A stretch of 64,000 bases of DNA from an uncultured Jannaschia sp. (lineage in GTDB: Bacteria; Pseudomonadota; Alphaproteobacteria; Rhodobacterales; Rhodobacteraceae): contig NZ_CANLTR010000001.1 of NCBI RefSeq assembly GCF_947494055.1, forward strand, positions 1 through 64,000, given 5' to 3'. Of the stretch, positions 8,946-18,908 are shown piece after piece (within the stretch, counting starts at the first letter, position 1; each line of letters opens with the position of its first letter). The notes beneath the pieces are model-generated. The model did no database searches. It saw only the letters and a list, made by a program, of their open reading frames with translations, and was not told the DNA's origin. A program made the translations under genes and the position numbers.

Positions 8946-9818
8946 ATGAGCGCCGCGACCCCCGACATCCTCTGCATCGGCTCGGTCCTGTGGGACGTGA
9001 TCGGCCGGTCCAACGCCCACATGGAGCGGGGATCGGACGTGCCGGGCCGGATCGTGCGCCTGCCCGGCGGCGTCGCGCTCAACGTCGCGATGGCGGCGCG
9101 GGCCTACGGGATGACGCCCGCGCTCCTGTCCTGCGTCGGGCGGGACGCGGCGGGCGACGAGCTCGTGGCGGCGCTCGACCGGATGGGGCTGGTGACCGAC
9201 ACGCTCTACCGCTCCGAGGATCTGCCGACCGACATCTACATGGCCGTCGAGGGCGGCAACGGCCTGATCGCCGCCATCGCCGACGCCCATTCGCTGGAGG
9301 CGGCGGGGGAGAAGGTGCTGCGCCCGCTGGAGCGGCTCGCCTTCGCGGGCCCGATCGCCGTGGACGGGAACCTCACGCAGGACCTGCTCGCGCGGATCGC
9401 GGGGCGCGACGACCTTCGCGGCGCGGATCTGCGCCTAGCGCCCGCTTCGCCCGGCAAGGCGGAACGGCTGCTGCCCTTCCTCGAGCATCCCTCCGCCACG
9501 CTCTACGTCAATCTCGAGGAGGCCGGGCTGCTGCTGCACGCGCCGCAGGACGACGCCGCCCGGGCGGCGGAAGCCCTGCGCGAACGCGGCCTGTACCGGG
9601 CGCTGGTGACGGACGGCCCCCGGCTCGCCGCCTGTGCGCATCCCGGCGGCGTCGAGGCGCGTGCCCCGCGCGAGGTGATGGTGACGCGCGTGACCGGCGC
9701 GGGCGACACGTTCATGGCCGCGCACATCGCCGCCGAAGTGCAGGGAATGGACGTCGCGCGGGCGCTCGACCGGGCGCTGGAGGCGGCGGCGACCTACGTT
9801 TCGGGCGACACCTACTGA
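8946..9818 (+). CDS. PfkB-family carbohydrate/nucleoside kinase
   Basis: A 290-residue ribokinase-fold kinase. The N-terminal GG motif is LPGGVALNVA (about 39-48) and the anion hole with catalytic Asp is VTGAGDTFMAAH near residue 246. The proportions fit pseudouridine kinase (PsuK)-like members of Rhodobacteraceae, but the usual partner psuG is not here, so the substrate is left open. It lies 40 bases after the M48 gene on the same strand. Confidence 0.8.
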   Translation: MSAATPDILCIGSVLWDVIGRSNAHMERGSDVPGRIVRLPGGVALNVAMAARAYGMTPALLSCVGRDAAGDELVAALDRMGLVTDTLYRSEDLPTDIYMAVEGGNGLIAAIADAHSLEAAGEKVLRPLERLAFAGPIAVDGNLTQDLLARIAGRDDLRGADLRLAPASPGKAERLLPFLEHPSATLYVNLEEAGLLLHAPQDDAARAAEALRERGLYRALVTDGPRLAACAHPGGVEARAPREVMVTRVTGAGDTFMAAHIAAEVQGMDVARALDRALEAAATYVSGDTY

Positions 9819-9826
9819 TCGCACCC

Positions 9827-9843
9827 TGCCCGTTTCGCGGGCA
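9827..9843 (+). terminator. Weak hairpin after the PfkB gene
   Basis: TGCCCG (9827-9832) and CGGGCA (9838-9843) form a perfect six-pair stem with a five-base loop, 8 bases after the stop codon. There is no T-run, so intrinsic termination would be poor; it may protect the 3' end instead. Confidence 0.3.
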
Positions 9844-9962
9844 TCGGGCCACGTGCGGCATCGCCGCGGCGCGGGGGCTTGGTTGGCCTGCGTCCTTTGG
9901 CTTGTTCGCGCTCCGCGCCCGTCCTATGTCGGGGCGGCACCCAGACGGAACGACACATTTCC

Positions 9963-10673
9963 ATGCAACTCGGCGACGACACGCCATCTCGCCCGCCGCG
10001 TCCGGGCCTGTTCGCCCGGTTGAGGAACAATTTCCTGACCGGCCTGATCGTGATCGCGCCGATCGGACTGACGTTCTGGCTGATCTGGTCGGTGATCGGC
10101 TGGATCGACGGGTGGGTGCTGCCCTTCGTGCCGCACCGCTACCGGCCCGATATATGGCTTCTGCAGCAATTCGGCCTCGACCTCGACATCCGCGGCATCG
10201 GGGTCGCGTTCTTCCTCGTCTTCACGCTGATCGTCGGCTGGGCAGCCAAGGGACTCATCGGCCGGTCGATCCTGCGCTTCGCCGAGAACCTCGTGCAGAC
10301 CATGCCGATCGTGCGTTCGGTCTACGGCGGCCTCAAGCAGATCGCCGAGACGATCCTCGCGCAGGACCAGTCGAGCTTTGAGCAGGCCTGCCTAGTCGAA
10401 TATCCCCGTAAGGGCATCTGGGCCATCGGCTTCGTCTCGACCAGCGCCAAGGGCGAGCTTGCGGCGCGGGCCGAGATGCCGATGCTGTCGGTCTTCCTGC
10501 CGACCACGCCGAACCCGACATCGGGATTCCTGCTGCTGGTTCCCGAGGACGACGTGGTGATGCTCGACATGAGCGTCGAGGATGCGGCCAAGCTCGTGAT
10601 CTCGGCCGGCCTCGTCTATCCGGGCGAAAAGGACGCGAAGGACCGGGTGCCGGACCTCGACCCGGCCGGTTGA
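9963..10673 (+). CDS. DUF502 membrane protein
   Basis: A 236-residue inner-membrane protein with two transmembrane segments (about 20-45 and 75-95) followed by a cytoplasmic domain, as in DUF502 proteins. Conserved elements include the loop after the second helix (TMPIVRSVYGGLKQIAETI), VEYPRKGIWAIGFVS, and SGFLLLVPEDDV. Function is not established. The ATG at 9963 is chosen because the conserved sequence begins soon after it; the 144 bases upstream hold only a weak hairpin. Confidence 0.85.
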   Translation: MQLGDDTPSRPPRPGLFARLRNNFLTGLIVIAPIGLTFWLIWSVIGWIDGWVLPFVPHRYRPDIWLLQQFGLDLDIRGIGVAFFLVFTLIVGWAAKGLIGRSILRFAENLVQTMPIVRSVYGGLKQIAETILAQDQSSFEQACLVEYPRKGIWAIGFVSTSAKGELAARAEMPMLSVFLPTTPNPTSGFLLLVPEDDVVMLDMSVEDAAKLVISAGLVYPGEKDAKDRVPDLDPAG

Positions 10674-10682
10674 GCGCGTCCT

Positions 10683-10952
10683 TCAGACGGGATTGGTGTC
10701 CGACGGACGGCGATATTCGCCGTCATGCACGTGATCGATGCGGTCCTGCACATCCTGCGGCAGGCGGTCCCGGCGCAGCATGACCTTGCCGTCATGTGCA
10801 TCGGCGATGTGGTCCGGCCCGATCTCGAGTTCGCCGTAGCCCTCGATATGCACGATCAGGTGGTCCGGTCGCACGTCGCGGACGGCGCCGATGCCGGTCT
10901 CGCCGTCCTTCACGAAGAGTTCGTCCTCGACTCGAATGCTGGACAGGGGCAT
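10683..10952 (-). CDS. Small PRC-barrel-like/DUF2171-like protein
   Basis: An 89-residue hydrophilic protein with five short beta-type segments (SIRVEDELFVKDGETGIGAVRDV and so on) and a His/Asp-rich C-terminal half (HIADAHDGKVMLRRD). The pattern of alternating strands resembles small PRC-barrel or DUF2171 proteins; I cannot assign a role. It is convergent with the DUF502 gene, 9 bases apart, and read in the same direction as murD, which ends 128 bases upstream. Confidence 0.55.
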   Translation of the reverse strand: MPLSSIRVEDELFVKDGETGIGAVRDVRPDHLIVHIEGYGELEIGPDHIADAHDGKVMLRRDRLPQDVQDRIDHVHDGEYRRPSDTNPV

Positions 10953-11080
10953 GGCGTGGTCTCCTTGGCGGGCGGGGTATGGAACGCGCGGTTCCGGTGC
11001 GATACCCGATCAACGCATGCCGGGCCCCGCAAGTTCGCGCGAAATCGAACTGCCACGGCACGGACGCCGGTTTCGCGCTG

Positions 11081-12469
11081 TCAGGCCGGGCCGAGCGCGG
11101 CCACGCGCGCGGCGAAATCCTCGCCGCGTCGCTCGAAATTGTCGTATTGATCGAAGCTCGCCGCGGCCGGCGCCAGCAACACCGTCTCCCCCGGTCGCGC
11201 CTCGGCGGCGGCGTGCGCGACGGCCGTGGCCATGTCGGTGCAGATCTCCATGGCCACCCCCGGCCCGAGGGCCAGCGCGAAGGCCTCGGCCTCGCGCCCG
11301 ATCACGTAGGCCCGGACGACGTGGCCCAGATGCGGCTGCAGCCCGCCGAGCCCGCCTTCCTTCATCAGCCCGCCGCAGATCCAGCGGACGCGGTCGAAGG
11401 CCTGCAGCGCCTGCGCCGCGGCGTCGACATTGGTGGCCTTGGAATCGTTGACGAAGGCCACCCCGCCCCGCTCCGCGATCCGCTGCGAACGGTGCGGCAG
11501 GCCGGGATAGGAGCGCAGCCCCGCCTCGATCTCGCGCGGGCCGAGGCCCAGAGCGCGGGCCGCGGCCCAGGCGGCGCAGGCGTTCTGGTGGTTGTGGCGC
11601 CCCGGCAGGCCGGGCACGTCGCGCAGGTCCACGCTCGCGATCTGCCGCGCCTTGCGATGCTCGGCCAGCCACCCCTTCCGCGCGGTGACGCGCCAGCCAG
11701 CGCCGGTGAGCTTGCCCGTGGAGACGCGGATCACCCGGTCGTCGCCGGGCGCCTCCTGCATCTGGTTGGCGAGGAACCGCCCCTCGTCCTCGTCCACGCC
11801 GACTACCGCGCGGTCCGGGCCGCCTTCCGCGAAGAGCCGGCGCTTGGCGGCGAAGTAGCCGCCCGGCCCCGCATGGCGGTCGAGATGGTCGGGCGAGAGG
11901 TTGGTGAGCACCGCGATGTCGGGCGTCAGCGAACGGGCGAGTTCGGTCTGGTAGCTCGACAGCTCCAGCACGACCACGTCCGCCTCCCCCGGCGGATCGA
12001 GGTCGAGCACGCCACGCCCGATATTGCCGGCCAGATGCGCGGTACGGCCGGCATGGGTGAGGATGTGGTGCAGCAGCGCCGAGGTCGTGGACTTGCCGTT
12101 CGACCCGGTGATCGCGACCGTCCGGGGCGGCGCGCCGTCCTGCCCAAGCGAGCGGAAGAACAGGCCGATATCGTTGTCCACCGCCACGCCCGCGTCCCAG
12201 GCGGCGCGGATCGCCGGGTGCGGCGCGGGATAGAGGTGCGGGATGCCGGGCGAGGTGACGAGCGTGACGACCCCTTCGAGCGCGCCGGGCTGCGTCAGGT
12301 CGCGGCACGCGAACCCCTCCGCCGCCGCCGCCGTCCGGCCTGCCTCGCCGTCGTCCCAGGCGATCACGTCCGCGCCGCCCGCCCGCAATGCCCGCGCCGC
12401 GCTGAGCCCCGAACGGCCGAGGCCCAGCACGGCGACGGTCGCGCCGGCGTAGCCGCCCACGGGGATCAT
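11081..12469 (-). CDS. murD: UDP-N-acetylmuramoylalanine--D-glutamate ligase
   Basis: A 462-residue cytoplasmic Mur ligase that adds D-Glu to UDP-MurNAc-L-Ala using ATP. The N-terminal Rossmann motif is LGLGRSGLS, the P-loop GSNGKST is near residue 117, and the C-terminal domain has NDSKATN and [15 protein letters not shown], all MurD signatures. The ATG overlaps the stop of the preceding small gene (ATGA). It is the last dcw gene here: ftsW, murG and murC do not follow. Confidence 0.96.
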   Translation of the reverse strand: MIPVGGYAGATVAVLGLGRSGLSAARALRAGGADVIAWDDGEAGRTAAAAEGFACRDLTQPGALEGVVTLVTSPGIPHLYPAPHPAIRAAWDAGVAVDNDIGLFFRSLGQDGAPPRTVAITGSNGKSTTSALLHHILTHAGRTAHLAGNIGRGVLDLDPPGEADVVVLELSSYQTELARSLTPDIAVLTNLSPDHLDRHAGPGGYFAAKRRLFAEGGPDRAVVGVDEDEGRFLANQMQEAPGDDRVIRVSTGKLTGAGWRVTARKGWLAEHRKARQIASVDLRDVPGLPGRHNHQNACAAWAAARALGLGPREIEAGLRSYPGLPHRSQRIAERGGVAFVNDSKATNVDAAAQALQAFDRVRWICGGLMKEGGLGGLQPHLGHVVRAYVIGREAEAFALALGPGVAMEICTDMATAVAHAAAEARPGETVLLAPAAASFDQYDNFERRGEDFAARVAALGPA

Positions 12470-12699
12470 TCCGCCTCCATCCGCATCTCGCGCCCCATCT
12501 GCTTCAGCGCCTCCCAGGGCGAGGGGTCGAGGACCGGGAAGACGGGCCCCTCGCGGTACCCCTGCACCACGGGAATCGCGAGGATCGCAGCGCCGATGAG
12601 GAACGCGACCGCCCCGTAGCGCGCCGCCGTCTCGGCCAGGGAAAGCGGCGGTCGTGCGCGCGCGGTGCGCCAACCGAGATAGCGTGCCAGGAGCCGCAC
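12466..12699 (-). CDS. Small single-pass membrane protein in the mur cluster
   Basis: A 77-residue protein with a basic N-terminus, one transmembrane segment (about 29-47) and an acidic, amphipathic tail ([20 protein letters not shown]). It lies between mraY (7-base gap) and murD (4-base ATGA overlap), so it is translated as part of the operon. I do not recognise a family; a structural or coordinating role at the division site is speculation. Confidence 0.6.
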   Translation of the reverse strand: MRLLARYLGWRTARARPPLSLAETAARYGAVAFLIGAAILAIPVVQGYREGPVFPVLDPSPWEALKQMGREMRMEAE

Positions 12700-12706
12700 G
12701 TCGCGC

Positions 12707-13789
12707 TCACCGTACCTTCAGCGTGGCGAGGCCGATCAGCGCGAGGATCAGCGCGATGATCCAGAACCGGATCACGACCTGCGGCTCGGCCCAGCCCTTC
12801 TTCTCGAAATGGTGGTGGATCGGCGCCATCAGGAAGACCCGCTTGCCGGTCGACTTGAAGTAGGCGACCTGGATGATAACCGACAGCGCCTCCACCACGA
12901 AGAGGCCGCCGATGATCGCCCAGACCAGCTCGTGCTTGGTGACGACCGCGATCGTGCCGAGCGCGCCGCCGAGCGCGAGCGAGCCGGTGTCGCCCATGAA
13001 GACGGCTGCCGGCGGGGCGTTGTACCACAGGAACCCGAGCCCGCCGCCGATCAGCCCCGCGCAGAAGATCAGCAGCTCCCCCGTGCCCGGCACGTAGTGG
13101 ACGTCGAGATAGTCGGTGAAGTCCACCCGACCGACCGCGTAGGAGATCACGCCCAGCGTGCCGGCGGCGATCATCACCGGCATGATGGCGAGCCCGTCGA
13201 GCCCGTCGGTCAGGTTCACCGCATTGGCGGAGCCCACGATCACCAGCATCACGAAGGGCAGGTAGAACCACGACAGGTTCAGCAGCACGTTCTTGAAGAC
13301 CGGCACGGCGAGCTGTCCTTCGAGTTCCGCCGGGTGGACGTAGAGCGCCACGAGCGCCGCGACGAGGCCGATCGCGAAGCCGAGCGCCAGCCGCACCCGG
13401 CCGGGCACGCCCTTGCTGTTGCCGGCGCTGACCTTGGAATAGTCGTCGACGAAGCCGATCGCGCCGAAGCTGATCGTCACGCCGAGGACGAGCCAGACAT
13501 AGGCATTGTCGAGCCGCCCGAACATCAGCGTCGCCACCGTCACCGCGCCGAGGATGAGCACGCCCCCCATCGTCGGCGTGCCGGCCTTGGCGAAATGCGT
13601 CTGCGGTCCGTCCTCCCGGATCGGCTGGCCGCGCCGCTGCCGCTTGCGGAGCAGGTCGATGAGCGGACGGCCGAACAGGAAGCCGAAGATCAGCGCGGTG
13701 AAGAACGCGCCGCCGGCCCGGACGGTGATGTAGTTGAAGAGGTTGAAGACCCCGCCGCCGTCCGAGAATGTGGTGAGCCAGTAGAACAT
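12707..13789 (-). CDS. mraY: Phospho-N-acetylmuramoyl-pentapeptide transferase
   Basis: A 360-residue integral membrane enzyme that transfers phospho-MurNAc-pentapeptide to undecaprenyl phosphate, giving lipid I. About ten transmembrane segments are seen. Key motifs are the Mg-binding FVDDYSK near residue 114, [13 protein letters not shown] in the middle, and the uridine-binding loop with the triple His in APIHHHFE near residue 325. Normal length. It lies 3 bases after murF. Confidence 0.97.
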   Translation of the reverse strand: MFYWLTTFSDGGGVFNLFNYITVRAGGAFFTALIFGFLFGRPLIDLLRKRQRRGQPIREDGPQTHFAKAGTPTMGGVLILGAVTVATLMFGRLDNAYVWLVLGVTISFGAIGFVDDYSKVSAGNSKGVPGRVRLALGFAIGLVAALVALYVHPAELEGQLAVPVFKNVLLNLSWFYLPFVMLVIVGSANAVNLTDGLDGLAIMPVMIAAGTLGVISYAVGRVDFTDYLDVHYVPGTGELLIFCAGLIGGGLGFLWYNAPPAAVFMGDTGSLALGGALGTIAVVTKHELVWAIIGGLFVVEALSVIIQVAYFKSTGKRVFLMAPIHHHFEKKGWAEPQVVIRFWIIALILALIGLATLKVR

Positions 13790-13792
13790 CCG

Positions 13793-15181
13793 TCACGCCT
13801 GCCGTTCGGTGTCGCCCAGGGCGCGCAGCCCGTCGACCAGCAGCGTCATCCCCATCGACAGCGAACCCTTCACAAGGATCGCGTCGCCCGGCCGGACCAT
13901 CTCGCGCAGATGGCGGGCCATCCGCGTCGCGTCGGCCTCGTGGTGGCCGCGCTGGTTCGGGTCCAATGCGTCGTGCAGGCCGTGCATCAGCTCGCCCACC
14001 GTATGCACCGTGTCGAGCCGCTCGGTGGCGGGATGCCGGGCCAGCGCGCGGTGCAGCACCGGGCCGGTCGGGCCGAGCTCGCGCATGTCGCCCAGGATCG
14101 CGATCCGCCGCGCGCGCCGGGGAACCTCGGTGGCGGCGAGCAGGTCGAGCGCGGCGCCGACGCTCGCCGGGTTGGCGTTGTAGCTGTCGTCGATCAGGTC
14201 CACCGGGGCGGCGTCCGGGTGCAGCGAGATCGCGTATCGGCGGCCGCGCCCCTCGGGCGGGGTCCAGTCGGCCAGCCGCAGCGCCGCGCGCGCCACGTCG
14301 CCGCCGACGGCATGCACGGCGGCCAGCACCGCCATCGCGTTCGGCGCGAAATGCGCGCCGGGCGCGCCGATCCGCAGCATCACGTCGCCCAGCGGCGTGA
14401 TCGCGGCACAGGTCGTGCTGTCGGCATTGGCGTTGACCTGGACCAGCCGCCAATCCGCACCCGCGGTCCGGCCGAAGGACACGCCCGCCGGGCGGGCGAG
14501 GATGTCGGTCATCTCGCTGTCGGCGTTCCAGATCGCCGTCCCCCCGGGGGTCAGCCCCTCGAAGATCGACGCCTTCTCGCGCGCGATGCCCGCGAGCCCG
14601 TCCGGAAACGCCTCCAGGTGGACCGGTTCGATGTTCGTGACCACCGCGACGTCCGGCGCGGCGAGCCGGACGAGCGGGGCGATCTCGCCGGGGTGGTTCA
14701 TGCCGATCTCGACGATGCCGTACTGACATTCCGGCGGCATGTTGGCGAGCGTGAGCGGTACGCCCCATTGGTTGTTGAAGGACTTGACCGCCGCATGGGT
14801 GACGCCCTGCGCGGACAGAACGTGGCGCAGCATGTCCTTGGTGGAAGTCTTGCCGACGCTGCCGGTGACGGCGATGACGCGCGCCGCCGTCCGGGCGCGC
14901 CCGGCGCAGCCCATCGCCTCGAGCGCGGCCTGCACGTCGTCGACGATCAGCAGCGGCGCGTCGGCGCAGCCCTCGGGGACATGCGAGACCATCGCGGCTC
15001 CCGCCCCGGCCTCGAGCGCGGCGCGCACGAAGTCGTGCCCGTCGCGCGCCGCCGAGAGCGCGACGAACATCTCGCCCGGTCGGATCGCCCGACTGTCGAT
15101 GGAGAGCGGCCCGGTTTTCCAGTCGCCCCGGACCCGGCCGCCGGTGGCGTCGGCGGCGTCCCCGGCCGTCCAGAGGCTCAT
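13793..15181 (-). CDS. murF: UDP-MurNAc-tripeptide--D-alanyl-D-alanine ligase
   Basis: A 462-residue Mur ligase that adds D-Ala-D-Ala to the UDP-MurNAc tripeptide. The P-loop is TGSVGKTSTKDML near residue 107, followed by SFNNQWGVPLTL and EIGMNHPGEI, all typical of MurF; the C-terminal domain has DDSYNANP and ILGDMRELG. The start overlaps the murE stop by 4 bases. Confidence 0.97.
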   Translation of the reverse strand: MSLWTAGDAADATGGRVRGDWKTGPLSIDSRAIRPGEMFVALSAARDGHDFVRAALEAGAGAAMVSHVPEGCADAPLLIVDDVQAALEAMGCAGRARTAARVIAVTGSVGKTSTKDMLRHVLSAQGVTHAAVKSFNNQWGVPLTLANMPPECQYGIVEIGMNHPGEIAPLVRLAAPDVAVVTNIEPVHLEAFPDGLAGIAREKASIFEGLTPGGTAIWNADSEMTDILARPAGVSFGRTAGADWRLVQVNANADSTTCAAITPLGDVMLRIGAPGAHFAPNAMAVLAAVHAVGGDVARAALRLADWTPPEGRGRRYAISLHPDAAPVDLIDDSYNANPASVGAALDLLAATEVPRRARRIAILGDMRELGPTGPVLHRALARHPATERLDTVHTVGELMHGLHDALDPNQRGHHEADATRMARHLREMVRPGDAILVKGSLSMGMTLLVDGLRALGDTERQA

Positions 15182-16629
15182 GCCCGTCCCTCCAGCGCCG
15201 CCACCGAGATCGACGCCTGCTCCGCGTCGTCGAAGGGCAGCACCATGTCGCCCACCACCTGTCCGGTCTCGTGGCCCTTGCCCATGATCAGAAGCGCGTC
15301 GCCCGGCTCCAGCAGGCCCGCGCCGCAGAGGATCGCCTCCGCCCGGTCGCCGATCTCCGTCGCGTCGGGCGCGCCCTCGCGGATCGCGGCCCGGATCGCG
15401 GCCGGGTCCTCGCTGCGCGGATTGTCGTCGGTCACGATCACGAGGTCGGCATTCTCCGCCGCGGCTCGCCCCATCAGCGGACGCTTGCCGCGGTCGCGGT
15501 CCCCGCCCGCGCCGACGATGGCGACGATCCGGCCCATCACGTGCGGGCGAAGCGCGGCGAGCGCGGTCGCCACGGCGCCGGGCGTATGCGCGTAATCCAC
15601 GAAGATCGCCGCCCCGTTGCGGCGCGACGCGGCGAGCTGCATCCGCCCGCGGACGCCGGCGAGCTTCGGCAGGGCGGCGAAGACCGCCTCCGGCGCCTCG
15701 CCCCCCGCGACGGCGAGGCCCGCCGCCACGAGCGCGTTCGCCGCCTGGAAGCCGCCGATCAGGTCGAGCCGGGCGCTGTGGCCCTGTCCCTGCCAGCGGA
15801 ACAGGACCTCCTGCCCCGTCGTGTCGAAGCGCTGCCCCGTCAGGCGCAGGCGCGCGGCCTCGTTGCGGCCGACGCCGATCACCTCCTGCCCCCGGCTCTC
15901 GCAGGCGGCGGCGAGGTCGGGGCCGTGCGGGTCGTCGAGGTTGATGACGGCGATTCCGTCGCCCGGCAGCACGCGGTCGAAGAGCCCGGCCTTGGCCGCG
16001 AGATAGGTGCCCATGTCGCCGTGATAGTCGAGATGGTCCTGCGTCAGGTTGGTGAAGGCCGCCGCCGCCAGGCGCACCGCCTCCAGCCGCCGCTGGTCGA
16101 GCCCGTGCGAGGATGCCTCCATCGCCGCGTGGGTCACGCCGAAGGCCGCCATCTCGGCCAGCAACCCGTGCAGCGATATCGGCTCCGGCGTGGTATGGAG
16201 CGCCGGGGCGTGGAACGCGCCCTCCACGCCGGTCGTGCCGATATTGACCGCCGTGAGGCCGAGCGCCTCCCAGATCTGGCGGGTGAAGCTCGCCACGCTG
16301 GTCTTGCCGTTGGTCCCGGTCACCGCGACCATCAGCTCGGGCTGCGCGCCGGCCATCAGCGCGGCGGCGAAGGCCAGCGCGGCGCGCGGATCCTCGACCA
16401 CGATCGCCGGCGCCTCGGCGGGAATCATCCGGGCGCCGGCCGGGTCGGTCAGGATCGCCGCCGCGCCGCGGGCCAGCGCGTCGGCGGCGAAGCGCGCGCC
16501 GTGGGTCGCGCTGCCGGGTAGCGCCGCGAACAGGTCGCCCGCACGGACCTTCCGATTGTCCACCGCGAGCCCCGTCACGGCGAGGTCCGCGGGGCCGGTC
16601 AGGCCGAGTTCGGAAAGGGTCTTCTGCAT
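15178..16629 (-). CDS. murE: UDP-MurNAc-L-Ala-D-Glu--meso-diaminopimelate ligase
   Basis: A 483-residue Mur ligase. The P-loop is TGTNGKTSVASF near residue 108, the carbamoylated-Lys region follows ASSHGLDQRRL, and the C-terminal substrate motif is DDNPRSEDP, which marks meso-diaminopimelate specificity and hence a Gram-negative-type peptidoglycan. It is separated from ftsI by about 50 bases, the largest gap within this operon. Confidence 0.97.
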   Translation of the reverse strand: MQKTLSELGLTGPADLAVTGLAVDNRKVRAGDLFAALPGSATHGARFAADALARGAAAILTDPAGARMIPAEAPAIVVEDPRAALAFAAALMAGAQPELMVAVTGTNGKTSVASFTRQIWEALGLTAVNIGTTGVEGAFHAPALHTTPEPISLHGLLAEMAAFGVTHAAMEASSHGLDQRRLEAVRLAAAAFTNLTQDHLDYHGDMGTYLAAKAGLFDRVLPGDGIAVINLDDPHGPDLAAACESRGQEVIGVGRNEAARLRLTGQRFDTTGQEVLFRWQGQGHSARLDLIGGFQAANALVAAGLAVAGGEAPEAVFAALPKLAGVRGRMQLAASRRNGAAIFVDYAHTPGAVATALAALRPHVMGRIVAIVGAGGDRDRGKRPLMGRAAAENADLVIVTDDNPRSEDPAAIRAAIREGAPDATEIGDRAEAILCGAGLLEPGDALLIMGKGHETGQVVGDMVLPFDDAEQASISVAALEGRA

Positions 16630-16680
16630 CGGTCCATGTCCCCCGGGCGCGGGCCTAGCGCGGGTCGGGCCGCGCGTCCA

Positions 16681-18471
16681 TCACTGCACGGCTGCGTTGG
16701 CGAGATAGGCGCCGAACGTGTCAGACCCGGCATCGAAATCCGGCCGCACGCCCAGAAGGGGCGCGATCCGGCGAACGATTTCCGCGGCGATCGGCACGGC
16801 GGTCCACCCCGCCGTCCGCCGCTCCTCGCCCGCCGCCTCGATCTCCGGCTCGTCCAGGGAGACGACGAGGACGTAGTCGGGATCGTTCGCCGGAAAGATG
16901 CCGGCGAAGGTGGTGATGACCTTGTCGTCGTAATAGCCGCCGGTCGGGCTGGGCTTGTCGGCGGTGCCGGTCTTGCCGCCGACCTGATAGCCCTCGACCT
17001 CGGCCAGCGAGGCGGTGCCGCGCGTCACGACCTGCCGCAGCATGTGCCGCGCCTCTGCCGAGACGCGGGGGCTGACGACGCGGGGGCCGGGCTCCGGCGG
17101 GGTCTCGCGCGCCAGCAGCGTCGGCGTCACCCGGGTGCCGCCGCCGAGGAGCGACGCGTAGGCGGTGGCGAGGTGCAGCGGCGAGGCCGACAGGCCGTGG
17201 CCGTAGCTGACGGTGGCCGTCGTGATGTCGGGCCAGCGCGTGGGCACGATGGGCTTCGCGCCCGGCGCCTCGGTCAGCTCCACCGGCGTCGGATCGAAGA
17301 AGCCGAGCGATCTCAGGAACGCCTGCTGGCGGGTGGCGCCGATGTCGAGAGCCATGCGCGCGGTGCCCCGGTTCGAGGATTCGACGATCACGTCGGTGAC
17401 CGAGAGGCGCGGCCCGTAATCGTGGAAGTCGCGGATCGTGAAGCGATTGACGCGCAGCGGGCCCGACGTGTCGATCATCGTCCGGGCATTGGTCAGGCCC
17501 AGTTCCAGCGATTGCGACGCGGCGAAGATCTTGAAGGTGGAGCCGAGTTCGTAGACGCCCTGCACCGCGCGGTTGAAGAGCGGATCGTCCCCCCGGTCGC
17601 CCTCCGTCCGGACCTGCGGACGGTCGTTCGGGTCGAAATCCGGCAGGCTCGCCATCGAGACGATCTCGCCGGTCCGCGCGTTCATCAGGATCGCGGCCGC
17701 CCCCTTGGCCTGCATCAGGTTCATGCCGGACGCGAGCACCCGTTCCACCGCCGTCTGCACCGACAGGTCGAGCGACAGCCGGAGCGGCGCGCCTTCGCGG
17801 GCGGGGTCGCCCAGATACGCGTCGAACACCGCTTCCACGCCGGCCACGCCGCGGATCTCGGCGGCGCGGACGTCCTGTTCGCCGTAGCGGGCGCCGCCGA
17901 GGATATGCGCGGCGAGCGGGCCGTTCGGATAGACCCGCATCTCGCGCCGCCCGAACAGGAGGCCCGGCTCGCCCAGATCGAAGACGGCCTGTTGCTGCTC
18001 GGGGGATATGTTTCCCTTGAGCCAGTAGAACTTGGAGCCCGAGGTGAAGCGGCGTGTCCAGGTCGCGGCCTCCATTTCGGGGAACACGCTGGCGAGCCCC
18101 TCGGCGGCGGCGGCGGGGTCCACCATCTTGTGCGGCTGCGCATAGAGCGCGGTGGCGGAGACGTTGGTGGCGAGCACCCGTCCCTCCCGGTCGGTGATGT
18201 CGGCACGCTCGGAGACGATGCCGGCGCCGGCGAGCCCGCCCGTCGCGGGCTCGCGCGCCTCGGAGGCCGAGATCGCGCCCATCTTCGCGCCGATCACGGC
18301 GAAACCGAAGACGAAGCAGACCGCGGTGAACTTGATCCGTCGCTCGGCCCGCCGGCGGGCCTTCTCCGGGTTCTCGCGGGCGGGCGCGGGCCGCGCCGGC
18401 GCGGTCGTCGGCGCGACGGGCACGAAGGGGTCGGTCGCGATGGCGCGGCGGCGTCGGAAGGGATGTCTCAC
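16681..18471 (-). CDS. ftsI: Septal peptidoglycan transpeptidase FtsI (PBP3)
   Basis: A 596-residue class B penicillin-binding protein. A basic cytoplasmic tail precedes one transmembrane helix (about 58-80). The transpeptidase motifs are GSTFKIF (active-site Ser), SSNRG and GGKTGTADKP. It cross-links septal peptidoglycan with FtsW, which is not in this window. The start is GTG: its first bases overlap the ftsL stop (GTGA). A longer frame upstream exists but runs through ftsL in another frame and is not real. Confidence 0.95.
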   Translation of the reverse strand: MRHPFRRRRAIATDPFVPVAPTTAPARPAPARENPEKARRRAERRIKFTAVCFVFGFAVIGAKMGAISASEAREPATGGLAGAGIVSERADITDREGRVLATNVSATALYAQPHKMVDPAAAAEGLASVFPEMEAATWTRRFTSGSKFYWLKGNISPEQQQAVFDLGEPGLLFGRREMRVYPNGPLAAHILGGARYGEQDVRAAEIRGVAGVEAVFDAYLGDPAREGAPLRLSLDLSVQTAVERVLASGMNLMQAKGAAAILMNARTGEIVSMASLPDFDPNDRPQVRTEGDRGDDPLFNRAVQGVYELGSTFKIFAASQSLELGLTNARTMIDTSGPLRVNRFTIRDFHDYGPRLSVTDVIVESSNRGTARMALDIGATRQQAFLRSLGFFDPTPVELTEAPGAKPIVPTRWPDITTATVSYGHGLSASPLHLATAYASLLGGGTRVTPTLLARETPPEPGPRVVSPRVSAEARHMLRQVVTRGTASLAEVEGYQVGGKTGTADKPSPTGGYYDDKVITTFAGIFPANDPDYVLVVSLDEPEIEAAGEERRTAGWTAVPIAAEIVRRIAPLLGVRPDFDAGSDTFGAYLANAAVQ

Positions 18472-18908
18472 GGCAACTGCTCTCCGTCGCGGGCCGGCGC
18501 GGGCGGCACGACGGGTTCGCGCACCTCCTCCTCGAGCCGGTGGTTCATCACGATCACCCCGTCGATCTCGGTCTCGAGCGCGCGGGCGGCCCAGTCGAAG
18601 CCCAGCTCGCGCGGGCCGGCCGTGGCGGGATAGGCGACCTGATCGGTCTCGGCGAAATGGTCCGCGGAGAGGGGCACGAGGCCCAGCATCTCGAAATTCA
18701 TCTCCGCCAGTTCGTGCAGGCGGTCGGGGCGATTGAGATAGGCCCATTCGGCGCGCAGCATCGCGAGCTCCTGATGCCGGGCGCCGATCTCCCGCTCGAG
18801 ACGGGCCACCTGCCGCTCGAGCGTACGGGTCTCGTAGCTCGAGCCATAGGCCCAGAAGGCAAGGCCGATCACCGCGCAGATCGACAGGGTGTAGAGCAAG
18901 CCGCGCAT
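18468..18908 (-). CDS. ftsL: Cell division protein FtsL
   Basis: A 146-residue bitopic protein: a very short cytoplasmic end, one transmembrane segment (about 4-22) and a periplasmic coiled coil (about 28-65: RTLERQVARLEREIGARHQ...). This, and the position between rsmH and ftsI, identify FtsL, which recruits FtsWI with FtsB. The C-terminal 80 residues are an extension relative to E. coli FtsL. Start and stop both overlap neighbouring genes. Confidence 0.88.
   Translation of the reverse strand: MRGLLYTLSICAVIGLAFWAYGSSYETRTLERQVARLEREIGARHQELAMLRAEWAYLNRPDRLHELAEMNFEMLGLVPLSADHFAETDQVAYPATAGPRELGFDWAARALETEIDGVIVMNHRLEEEVREPVVPPAPARDGEQLP

Noticed and set aside
10796..12619. Plus-strand frame opposite murD
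   Set aside because: Antisense shadow of murD and its neighbours; Arg/Gly/Pro-rich as expected for such shadows.
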